A stretch of DNA of 14,197 bases from CAYLNH01 sp964384625 (GTDB taxonomy: Bacteria > Verrucomicrobiota > Lentisphaeria > JABSQK01). Below the pieces are notes generated by a model. The model was not told the DNA's origin and made no database searches. It saw only the letters and a program-made list of their open reading frames with translations. Positions 8,601-14,197 of this stretch are shown piece by piece (position 1 is the first letter of the stretch; the number at the start of each line of letters is the position of its first letter). The stretch is taken from assembly GCA_964384625.1 (NCBI GenBank), contig CAYLNH010000188.1, positions 1-14,197 on the forward strand, written 5' to 3'. Made by a program: the position numbers and the translations under genes.

Positions 8601-9477
8601 GGACAAGTTCTTCGAGCGTCGGCGCATCCGTCGGCAGCCGCAGCAGCAGGCAGTGAAACAACGTGGCGCCGAGGCAGTAGATATCGTCGCTCGGCGTCGG
8701 CGATTGCGCCCGCGCCTGCTGCGGGCTCATGTAGGCCGGCGTCAACGCCATTTCGTCGCTGCATGTTGCCGACGCGCCCCAGTCGATGACGAAGACCTCG
8801 CCGTATTGTCCCAAGGCGATGTTTTCGGGTTTGACGTCCTGGTGGACCAGCCCCCGGCTGTGGGCGAAGCTCAAGGCATCGCAGATCTTGAGGAAGATCC
8901 GGACCAGATCCGTCAACGGATCGCCGGGCGGATACCCCCCGCGCTTTTGAGCGGCGGCGAGATCGTCGCGCAGGGTGGTGCCTTCCACTTTGCGCATGGC
9001 GAGGTAGACCTGGCCGGTATCGTCCACGTCCAGATCATAGATGGGGATAATATTCGGATGTTGCAGGCGGGCGGCAATCCCGGCTTCGGCGAGGAATCTC
9101 TGCAGTTGTCGGGGCTCTTCGGCGAAGGCCTCTTGTTTGGGGATTTTGACGGCGATCTCGCGGTCGCAGTTGTTGTCGCGCACGGCGTAGACCACCGCCG
9201 TCGAGCCCTCGCCCAGGCGGCCGAGTTTTTCGTAGCGCCGCGACGGTCCGTCCTCCAGCTGCAATCGTTGCCGGACGCTTTGCCGCGCCAGCAGATTGAC
9301 GGCCGGCGGCGTGTCCCCGGGAGCCGGCCCCGACGTCTGCGATTGCGGCGCCGGCGGCCGGTAGCTGATCACCCGCAGATTGCTGCGTTCAACTACAACG
9401 GTAGCCTCGGGCCCGATATCTTCGCGCTCGAAGAACGGCTGCCGAGCGGTATCGGTCGAATTGTCGTTCTCAGTCAT
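5629..9477 (-). CDS. Transmembrane Ser/Thr kinase with LRR and C-type-lectin-like sensor
   Basis: A 1282-residue receptor-type kinase. Residues about 80-345 are the kinase: GEGSTAVVY (89-97), K111, E131, HQDVKPEN (212-219), DWG (232-234) and TPAYMSPQQ (246-254). All catalytic residues are present, but HRD reads HQD, DFG reads DWG, and the APE-type Glu is Gln. One membrane helix (about 373-390) is followed by a charged, Gln/Arg-rich, coiled-coil-like stretch (393-425), a concanavalin/laminin-G-like domain (about 428-618), a helical TPR-like region (about 625-760), 16 LRRs of 21 residues (about 765-1097) and a degenerate C-type-lectin-like domain (about 1152-1282). The kinase should face the cytoplasm and the rest the periplasm or exterior (inference). 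It starts 21 bases after the stop of its paralogue, so the two are probably co-transcribed. The ATG has only a weak GGA 8 bases upstream. Ligand and targets are unknown. Confidence 0.94.
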   Translation of the reverse strand: MTENDNSTDTARQPFFEREDIGPEATVVVERSNLRVISYRPPAPQSQTSGPAPGDTPPAVNLLARQSVRQRLQLEDGPSRRYEKLGRLGEGSTAVVYAVRDNNCDREIAVKIPKQEAFAEEPRQLQRFLAEAGIAARLQHPNIIPIYDLDVDDTGQVYLAMRKVEGTTLRDDLAAAQKRGGYPPGDPLTDLVRIFLKICDALSFAHSRGLVHQDVKPENIALGQYGEVFVIDWGASATCSDEMALTPAYMSPQQARAQSPTPSDDIYCLGATLFHCLLLRLPTDAPTLEELVRKKREGAVDLPTAAERKRAPAALLDVALKAMAPQPEDRYQTIAALAEDLRQYQAGLAVSAHHDTLLEFLARWYRQHRRNVWTLAAIVLVLIGAGLLVRHEIGKRRRAQQRRQQEEQRRLAADRKRREIEARLEARWATVYIADFRKGRPEDFPFLAFQVNFKQKTMDPKPFEAIAECRRGALELRPLDGRFFLQYNRDIPEAARVEMRLLNRGRPGPNLGISISGDPSTGHRLRIYGYNHIELESEQRGRWEVLHHCRTSLDPEADGWNIAYWREGNTFRATIDGREILDYYDPMAVRGPKHRTIAVSRFSMGGTTPIQSLRIAKAEDPELVDILEPGRVMLRRADFAGAQEWFAGFINDDRSDRIRQEAQYLYAMAINEKEEPQRKLKELQTLATIPDFRFHKEVLVLLAFQQAERAQFREAIRTLGQALEAGADRGLSLRLIMAFRLQQQKLGIADFDAMLKDLGRMPQVEELNLKDWRISTLAPLAGLKLRRFICTGPIQDLQPLAGMPLEFFRINHAGITNLTPLRGMPLRVLSFAACLVMDVTPLRGAPLTDLDCTENRIRDLSPLDGMTLRTLNCSKNPDLQQLPKLGPNLGQLNCSHCAIESLVPIRSARLRVLKCSGNRIVSLAPVAGMPLEHVECAHNRITDLSPLQGNGLRWLDCGSNRIADLAPLAGMPLEHLRCSTNQISDLTPIADAPLAQLYIAHNQIHDLTGLPAERLRSLDAANNRIRNLAPLRNAKRLQHLNLSHNQIRDLGPLRDLPLEQLQIADNPITDFSALRGKTLEHLDLHGCALNAAALNDLATVKSEGLRLGLERPGHLRLLTRLAGLRYVNAVRADVVKKIAVELNTCLNDKPADLRQYAVVAGNSRLLLVPQECDDEMTAAICRNAGARVFEPRTPQQVQALTAYLKTVARPHVRITVNCAFDPETETVRWRSDGAPFDTTVDKTDLPTAGQPIGVFVVTAQGEPAIHRSAAGLNHHFVLEWTD
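6187..7185 (-). repeat. LRR array of the downstream receptor kinase (16 units)
   Basis: Codons about 765-1097 encode 16 successive 21-residue leucine-rich repeats of the pattern LxxLxCxxNxIxDLxPLxGMPL. Seven consecutive units carry Cys at the same position, at residues 852, 873, 894, 915, 936, 957 and 978, exactly 21 apart. The array is degenerate at the edges: the first four units lack the Cys and Asn, and the last runs into a non-repeat helix. Such arrays form a curved protein-binding surface. Confidence 0.85.
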
Positions 9478-9498
9478 GTGGCGTATCCGAAAGCGGCG

Positions 9499-12400
9499 CT
9501 ATTCGATCCACTCGAGAATCGGAAATGCCTCGGTCTCGGCGCTGATGCCGTGATCAAACCGTCGGCAGTATTCCCGGGCCGAGAGAAAGGGGCGGTCCGC
9601 AGTCAATCTCGTGTCATCCGGCAACGCCTTGCCGACGGCTGTCTGGTCGGAATCCCATACCGCATTGCCGGTCTCCGGGCTGCGGCCGGCACCGAGATGA
9701 TAGCGAATATAGCTGCCGACGGCATAGCCGGTGATATGGCCGGAGAGCGCCTGCCATTGTTCCGGCGTTCGCGGTTCGGCAAGCCGGGCGCCGGCGCGCC
9801 CGGCCAACGCTTTGGCGGCGGCGCGCGGCAACAGCTCGGGGACAACCAGGTAGAACCGTTCGCCGGCCTTCACCGCCTGCCGGCGCAAAGGCGCGGTCTT
9901 GCCTGCCAGTGCCCGGTGCACCGCCGGCAGCAGCGGCCGCACCCGCTTGGCGCGATGGTCATTGATGAACTGCAGTCCCGTCTGCTGCCGAACCAGGTCG
10001 ACATGGTCGGCGCGATTCAGGCTGACCAAAAGGTTGTCAACGGCAACGGTGGCCAGATCCCGGCGCGCCGCCGCCGATAAGGGAATGCCGCTGATCCCGA
10101 GTTTGCGAAACCGGCGATTGGCGAGCGACGAGAAATCGGTGATCGGGTTATTGCCGCACTGCAGTTCCCGCAGCGGCAGGTCCTTGAGCGGCGACAGGTC
10201 GGCAATTCGATTGCCGCCGCAATATAGCCGCCGGAGGGAGGTCTCCCGGAGCGGCGACAGATCCGCGATTTGATTGTCGCTGCAGGAGAGCACTTTGAGT
10301 TTTGCTGTCGACAGCGGCGCCAGTGACTCAATCCGGTTGTGGCTGCACCACAATTCTTCCAGGGGGCAGGCGGCCAGCGGCGACAGGTCGACGACCCGGT
10401 TGCGGGCGACATTCAGGGTTCGCAACGGTCGGCCGCGCAGCGGTTCGAGGTCGATGATATCGTTGTTGCTGCAAAACAGCATAGTGACAGGGCTCGCGCG
10501 CAACGGCGCCAGATCGGAGATGTCGCAGTTCTCGACCCGGAGCGTCTGGAGCGGCATGCCGGCCAGGGGAGCGAGCGACTGTACGGGGTTGTTGGAGCAC
10601 CCCAGATTGGTCAGCCGGGCGCCGCGCAGGGGGGCCAGGCTGCGCAGTCCGCTGTTTTCGCAGTAAAGCTGCCGCAAGTTCGTCATGCCGGCCGCGGCCG
10701 GCAGGCGTCTCAGCGGGTTGTTGCCGCAGGAAAGCCGGCGCAGCGGCAGGCCGGTGACGGGAGAGAGGTCCGTGATGCGATTGTCCGAGACATTCAGTTG
10801 CTGCAGCGGCAGGTCGCGCAGGGGCGCGATATCCGCAAGCCGATTGGAGTTGATGTCCAGTTGCTGCAGCGGCATGCCGCGCAGCGGTTTGACGTCGGTA
10901 ATCCGGTTGTGGGGGCAGTAGAGGGATTCCAAGGGCATGCCGGTCAGCGGCGCCAGACTGTCGATCTGCCCGTAAGCGACCTTGAGTTCTTTCAGCCGCA
11001 ACTTCTGCAGCGGCGCCAGCGAGGCGACCCGCCAACCCGAAACATCCAGGGCATCGATCGGGGTCCGGCCGAACTCCTGCAGGATGCTTTCGCGTTGCGC
11101 CGGCGGCAACGTCTTCATCCGCGGCCCCATCGCCATGGTAATCCGCCGCGGCAGCCCGGGATCGGCGCCGGCCCGCAGGGCCTCGCCGGTGGCCGTGACG
11201 GCCGAAACGTAATCCCCTTCCTGGGTCAAGAGCAGAGCCAGCAGCACCAGTGCTTCCCGGCGAAACCGGAAACTGGGATCTGCCCCCAGCCGGCGCAAGG
11301 CCGCGGCCTTGCGCTGCGGCTCCTGCCGTTCGTCGATGGCCATCGCGTGGAGGTATCGGGCCTCGTCCCGCAACGATGGATAGCGATCCTCGCGCATCAC
11401 GTCGGCAAACCACTCCCGGGCCTCGTCCCAGTGTCCCTTGCGCAGGAGTACGCGACCGGGTTCCAGGATGTCGACAAACTCAGGGTCGCGCCACTTGGAA
11501 ATCGTCAACCGCCGAATTTGGGAATGGCCGGGAAGCGAATAGCGGCTGACCGCCAGGGTTCGGTGGCGGGGCCCCCGGGAAGCCACCGGATCGATGTAGT
11601 TCATGATCTGTTCGTCATTGACCGCCGCATGAAAGGTGTTGCCGACGCGCCAGAAGGCGATTCGGTATGTGGTCGCTTTCGGATCGAACTTGTAGTCGCA
11701 GTGGTACAGGACCTCCCAGAAGCCGCGACGCTCGCTCTCCAGCTCAATGTGGTGGTAGCCGTAGAGGCGCAGGCGATGGCCGCTGTTCGCATCGCCGGAG
11801 ATGCTCAGGCCGAGATTCAATCCGCCGCGACCGGGATTGGTCACCACCACCTCGACCTTTGATTCTTCCGGGATGTCCCGGTTGAACTCCAGGTACTGTC
11901 GTTGGGCGAGCGGTGTCAGCCTCAGGCACCCATCGGCAAACGCCGCAATCCGTTCGAACTCGGTTGGACCGGTGGTGTCGGTCGAGTGGTTGTACAGATA
12001 AGCGTCGAACGGGAAATCCGCCGGCCGGCCGCGGCTGAAATCCGCGTCATAGACGACCCGCCAGTCGGGTGTCAGTTTCGCCTGCATCTCGGCCTGTTCC
12101 TGCTCGGCCCGCTGCCGTCGCCGTTCTGCCTCGCGGCGTTTGCCGATCTCCGTGATCACCAGGACGGCAGCGACAAGACCGACCGCCGCGATCACGGCGG
12201 CCGCCCAGAACTGTCGCCGGTTATGTCGGTACCAGCGACGAAAAAACCCCAATATGCTCTCCCGGTGCGCGCTGACCGCCAGGCCCTCCTGATAGTGGCG
12301 CAGGTCTTCGGCCAGCGACGCGATGTCCGGATAGCGGTCTTCCGGTTTCGCGGCCATCGCTTTCAGGGCGATGTCGATCAGTTGCGGCGGCACCCGGCGC

Positions 12401-13326
12401 CGCTCGTCGGCCGTCGGCACATCGATCGTCCCGGCCCGCTTCTTGCGCACCAGTTCCGCCAGTGTCGGCGCGTCGGTCGGCAGCCGCAGCAGCAGGCAGT
12501 GAAACAGCGTTGCGCCCACACAGTAAATGTCGTCGGCCGGCGTCGGCGACTGTGCCTGTGCCTGCTGCGGGCTCATGTAGGCCGGGGTCAGGGCCAGCTC
12601 GTCACTGCAGGTGGCTGAGGCGCCCCAGTCCAGCACGAAGACCTCGCCGTACGTGCCCAGGGCGATGTTTTCCGGCTTTACATCCTGGTGTACCAGCCCT
12701 TCGTTGTGCGCAAAGGCCAGGGCATCGCAGATCTTGAGGAAGATCTGGATCAGTTCGTTCAGACTGTCGCCGGCCGGATGTCCGCCGCTTTCGCGGAGGT
12801 CCGCGACATAGTCGCGCAGCGTCCGGCCTTCAACTTTGCGCATGGCCATATAGACGTTGCCGTCAGCATCCATGTTGAGGTCGTAGACGGGGATGATATT
12901 CGGATGCTGCAGGCGGGCGGCGATGCCGGCTTCGGTAACGAAGTTGCTCAACTCCTGCGGATGCCGGTCCAGGTGCGGCTGCTTCGGGATCTTGATCGCG
13001 ATCTCGCGATTGCAGTTGGCGTCGCGCACGGCATAGACGCGGGCCGTCGAACCTTCCCCCAGCAGTGCCAGTTTTTCGAAGCGCTGTTCGCGCGTGGTGG
13101 CCGCCGGCTGCAGGCGCCCAAGGATGCTTGTTTCCGCGGGCAACGGCACCTCCGCCGCCGGGCGGGCTGCCGGATCTCGCGCCCAACTGTCGCGTCGGGT
13201 TGGCGGCCGGTAGCTGATCACGCGCAGATTTTCGCGTTCGAGTACAACCGTCGCTTCCGCGGCAACGTCGTCGCGTTCGTAGAAAGGCAGGGCGCCCTGG
13301 GTCTGCGCGTTCTTCGGCTCAGTCAT
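9499..13326 (-). CDS. Transmembrane Ser/Thr kinase with LRR and lectin-like tail (paralogue)
   Basis: A 1275-residue paralogue of the gene that follows it, with the same domain order. The kinase is at about 81-346: GEGSTARVY (90-98), K112, E132, HQDVKPEN (213-220), DWG (233-235), SPQQ (252-255). A membrane helix lies at about 373-392 and a Glu/Arg/Gln-rich coiled-coil-like stretch at 393-418. These are followed by a concanavalin-like domain (about 420-610), a TPR-like helical region (about 620-750), 16 LRRs (about 758-1091) and a C-terminal domain ending FPILEWIE, as C-type lectin folds end. It should sense an extracytoplasmic ligand and phosphorylate cytoplasmic Ser/Thr (inference). It is probably the first gene of a two-gene operon. 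A promoter-like pair lies at 13361-13389, and a perfect 12-bp palindrome directly abuts the ATG. An AGGGG lies 16 bases before the ATG, too far unless that palindrome folds. The lectin-like tail has lost the usual cysteines. Confidence 0.94.
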   Translation of the reverse strand: MTEPKNAQTQGALPFYERDDVAAEATVVLERENLRVISYRPPTRRDSWARDPAARPAAEVPLPAETSILGRLQPAATTREQRFEKLALLGEGSTARVYAVRDANCNREIAIKIPKQPHLDRHPQELSNFVTEAGIAARLQHPNIIPVYDLNMDADGNVYMAMRKVEGRTLRDYVADLRESGGHPAGDSLNELIQIFLKICDALAFAHNEGLVHQDVKPENIALGTYGEVFVLDWGASATCSDELALTPAYMSPQQAQAQSPTPADDIYCVGATLFHCLLLRLPTDAPTLAELVRKKRAGTIDVPTADERRRVPPQLIDIALKAMAAKPEDRYPDIASLAEDLRHYQEGLAVSAHRESILGFFRRWYRHNRRQFWAAAVIAAVGLVAAVLVITEIGKRREAERRRQRAEQEQAEMQAKLTPDWRVVYDADFSRGRPADFPFDAYLYNHSTDTTGPTEFERIAAFADGCLRLTPLAQRQYLEFNRDIPEESKVEVVVTNPGRGGLNLGLSISGDANSGHRLRLYGYHHIELESERRGFWEVLYHCDYKFDPKATTYRIAFWRVGNTFHAAVNDEQIMNYIDPVASRGPRHRTLAVSRYSLPGHSQIRRLTISKWRDPEFVDILEPGRVLLRKGHWDEAREWFADVMREDRYPSLRDEARYLHAMAIDERQEPQRKAAALRRLGADPSFRFRREALVLLALLLTQEGDYVSAVTATGEALRAGADPGLPRRITMAMGPRMKTLPPAQRESILQEFGRTPIDALDVSGWRVASLAPLQKLRLKELKVAYGQIDSLAPLTGMPLESLYCPHNRITDVKPLRGMPLQQLDINSNRLADIAPLRDLPLQQLNVSDNRITDLSPVTGLPLRRLSCGNNPLRRLPAAAGMTNLRQLYCENSGLRSLAPLRGARLTNLGCSNNPVQSLAPLAGMPLQTLRVENCDISDLAPLRASPVTMLFCSNNDIIDLEPLRGRPLRTLNVARNRVVDLSPLAACPLEELWCSHNRIESLAPLSTAKLKVLSCSDNQIADLSPLRETSLRRLYCGGNRIADLSPLKDLPLRELQCGNNPITDFSSLANRRFRKLGISGIPLSAAARRDLATVAVDNLLVSLNRADHVDLVRQQTGLQFINDHRAKRVRPLLPAVHRALAGKTAPLRRQAVKAGERFYLVVPELLPRAAAKALAGRAGARLAEPRTPEQWQALSGHITGYAVGSYIRYHLGAGRSPETGNAVWDSDQTAVGKALPDDTRLTADRPFLSAREYCRRFDHGISAETEAFPILEWIE
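10054..11055 (-). repeat. LRR array of the upstream receptor kinase (16 units)
   Basis: Codons about 758-1091 encode 16 leucine-rich repeats, mostly 21 residues long. The sixth unit is 22 residues. The unit count and the position of the irregular sixth unit match the paralogue's array, so the duplication apparently copied a complete array. In-register Cys residues occur at 804, 867, 889, 910, 952, 994, 1015, 1036 and 1057, a more scattered set than in the paralogue. Confidence 0.85.
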
Positions 13327-13338
13327 AACACCGGTGTT
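13327..13338. promoter_or_regulatory. Perfect 12-bp palindrome abutting a kinase start codon
   Basis: AACACCGGTGTT is its own reverse complement and ends directly before the ATG of the upstream receptor kinase. As RNA it could form a 4-bp stem with a CCGG loop, bringing the AGGGG at 13343-13347 closer to the start. As DNA it could be an operator for a dimeric repressor just downstream of the predicted promoter. The palindrome is visible; either role is inference. Confidence 0.4.
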
Positions 13339-13360
13339 GTTGCCCCTGAAGGTGAGTCAT

Positions 13361-13389
13361 ACTATACCCGTCGGCAAGCAGTTCCGCAA
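13361..13389 (-). promoter_or_regulatory. Possible promoter of the receptor kinase operon
   Basis: On the minus strand, TTGCGG (13389-13384) is followed after 17 bases by TATAGT (13366-13361). The -10 differs from consensus at one position and the -35 is weak. Transcription would start near 13354, giving a leader of about 28 bases that includes the palindrome next to the ATG. Its location, in the 245-base gap before the two-kinase operon, fits. Confidence 0.45.
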
Positions 13390-13571
13390 TCTCTTTCGGG
13401 ACCCGCTGACCCGGCGGGCGGGGGCTCGATAAACCACGTTTCGCCGTCGGATAAGCAGATCCCGCAGACCCCGCAACGATCTTGCCCGCCAACTCGATGG
13501 CGAGATGCAGCAGTTCACCCGGCTGGCTTTTGGATGATTGCGCGACAGGCAGAGTCTACCGGCGGACCGGG
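13390..13571. other. Intergenic stretch between membrane-protein gene and kinase operon
   Basis: No gene is firmly supported here. A short CCGG-CGGA-CCGG inverted repeat (13558-13569) lies just past the stop of the membrane-protein gene but has no T-run. A minus-strand frame from a TTG at 13490-13492 stays open for 57 codons and stops at 13319-13321, overlapping the start of the receptor kinase. It lacks a ribosome binding site and a recognisable product, so I do not call it a gene. Confidence 0.35.
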
Positions 13572-14030
13572 TTACTCGGTGTCGTCCGCGTTCTGTTCTT
13601 GCTCTTCCTGCCGGTCTTTGTACCGGGCTTCGAGTTTGCGGTCTTCCTGCTTCTGGACGCGGACGACCAGGAGGCCAATGACGCAGAACGGTCCGTGAAC
13701 AGCCGGAATGCTCAGCCAGGGGTGCAGGTCGACGTCGCCGACGTACAGACTCAAAGTGATGAACAGGGCATAGAGGATGGCCGCCACCGATCCCAGAATC
13801 GAGCTGAGCACTCCCAGCGGTCGATTGGCCACATGGTGCCCCACCATCATGCCGAGACAGAGCACCGCCGGGATTGTCGCCGCGACCATGACCAGGGCAG
13901 CCGGCTTGGTCTGTCCCCACACGTGCGGCACCCAGAACCAGGAAGCGCAAATCGGCGCCATCGCGCCGAGGCCCACAAGTCCCTGTGACTGCAGTTCTCC
14001 GCGTCGACTTCGTAATCGCGAGCTGCGCAT
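13572..14030 (-). CDS. Four-helix membrane protein of unknown function
   Basis: I do not recognise the family. From the ATG at 14028-14030 the protein is 152 residues. A short Arg-rich N-terminus is followed by four hydrophobic segments at about 17-38, 43-67, 71-98 and 105-125. A strongly charged Lys/Glu/Gln-rich tail (126-152), probably cytoplasmic and helical, ends it. It is presumably an inner-membrane protein. A GAGG lies 11 bases before this ATG. The frame extends back to a TTG at 14064-14066 with no ribosome binding site, and stays open to the window edge, so a longer form is not excluded. It precedes the receptor kinase operon by 245 bases with a promoter-like pair between them, so co-transcription is uncertain. 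Clear stop TAA at 13572-13574. Confidence 0.7.
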   Translation of the reverse strand: MRSSRLRSRRGELQSQGLVGLGAMAPICASWFWVPHVWGQTKPAALVMVAATIPAVLCLGMMVGHHVANRPLGVLSSILGSVAAILYALFITLSLYVGDVDLHPWLSIPAVHGPFCVIGLLVVRVQKQEDRKLEARYKDRQEEQEQNADDTE

Positions 14031-14095
14031 GAAAAACCGAGCCTCGACGTTCTGTTCCGGCGTCAATGTCAGTGTTGGCCGTCTGCCTTTTTCAC

Positions 14096-14124
14096 AATAT
14101 AGAAATGCAGTCGCTGCCGTGCAA
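14096..14124 (-). promoter_or_regulatory. Possible promoter of the four-helix membrane protein gene
   Basis: TTGCAC (14124-14119) and TATATT (14101-14096) are separated by 17 bases on the minus strand. The -10 has one mismatch; the -35 keeps only the TTG. The site lies about 65 bases before the preferred ATG. The -35 overlaps an inverted repeat at 14121-14136. Confidence 0.4.
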
Positions 14125-14136
14125 GGACTCCCTTGC
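14121..14136. terminator. Hairpin after the off-window gene, possible terminator
   Basis: GCAAGG-ACTC-CCTTGC forms a perfect 6-bp stem with a 4-base loop, about 20 bases past the stop of the partial gene at the right edge. No T-run follows on the minus strand, so it is at best a weak or Rho-assisted terminator. A second structure lies beside it at 14138-14168: GCGA/TCGC plus AGTAA/TTACT with a 5-base bulge. Confidence 0.35.
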
Positions 14137-14154
14137 GGCGAAGTAAGCCCTCGT

Positions 14155-14197
14155 TTACTGCCCTTCGCGGTCCGCCTGGAGATCCCGCACCCTCTTG
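14155..14197 (-). CDS. C-terminal end of an off-window gene (partial)
   Basis: The last 13 codons of a minus-strand frame enter from the window edge and end in TAA at 14155-14157. The encoded tail, KRVRDLQADREGQ, is charged and helix-like. Eleven of its 13 codons end in G or C, as the neighbouring genes' codons tend to. The two competing frames here are open but have poorer third-position GC or lead into the membrane-protein frame. Function cannot be told from this fragment. Confidence 0.4.
   Translation of the reverse strand, partial: KRVRDLQADREGQ

Noticed and set aside
8128..10080. Plus-strand 650-codon open frame
   Set aside because: It runs antisense across the junction of the two receptor kinases; both of those have clear motifs, so this is a shadow.
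6187..11055. The LRR arrays as CRISPR or tandem DNA repeats
   Set aside because: The 63-base periodicity is protein-level LRR structure. The DNA units differ greatly, and there are no conserved direct repeats with unique spacers.
13357..13950. Minus-strand 197-codon frame overlapping the membrane protein gene
   Set aside because: Low-complexity Arg/Pro/Gly-rich translation in the wrong frame. The alternative frame gives four clean hydrophobic helices and a charged tail.

Overview
The window comes from a GC-rich bacterial chromosome. Every gene I can support lies on the minus strand. Very large Ser/Thr kinases with one transmembrane segment, a DWG motif, a concanavalin-like module, 21-residue leucine-rich repeats (LRRs) and a C-type-lectin-like tail suggest the PVC group (Kiritimatiellota, Lentisphaerota, Verrucomicrobiota or Planctomycetota). 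That placement is inference from domain style, not from a marker gene.

In transcription order, from high to low coordinates: the last codons of an off-window gene (14155-14197); a small four-helix membrane protein of unknown family (13572-14030); two tandem paralogous receptor-type kinases (9499-13326 and 5629-9477, 21 bp apart, probably one operon); a rhamnulokinase gene, rhaB (4108-5478), behind a near-consensus promoter; a RecQ-family helicase with two HRDC domains (1558-3933); and a response-regulator-like/Ser-Thr-kinase fusion (117-1391). The left 116 bases hold no gene I can support, only small inverted repeats. No gene-free gap exceeds 300 bases.

The core of interest is the kinase pair. 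Each has an N-terminal cytoplasmic kinase, a single membrane helix, and a probably extracytoplasmic stack of concanavalin-like fold, helical TPR-like region, 16 LRRs and a degenerate C-type-lectin-like domain. The kinase halves are nearly identical, whereas the outer ends have diverged strongly. This fits duplicated receptors feeding similar outputs from different inputs. The kinases are non-RD (HQD), use DWG for DFG and SPQQ for the usual SPE, and have a short activation segment.

The gene 1 kinase carries a receiver domain whose phospho-acceptor Asp is replaced by Glu, so it is probably not switched by an ordinary histidine kinase. Between rhaB and recQ lies a compact palindromic element (3981-4035) with matching GTATCA/TGATAC ends enclosing two 8-bp hairpins. 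It resembles a REP/BIME-type dispersed repeat. RecQ (DNA repair) and RhaB (rhamnose catabolism) look like housekeeping or metabolic neighbours with no clear functional link to the kinases.
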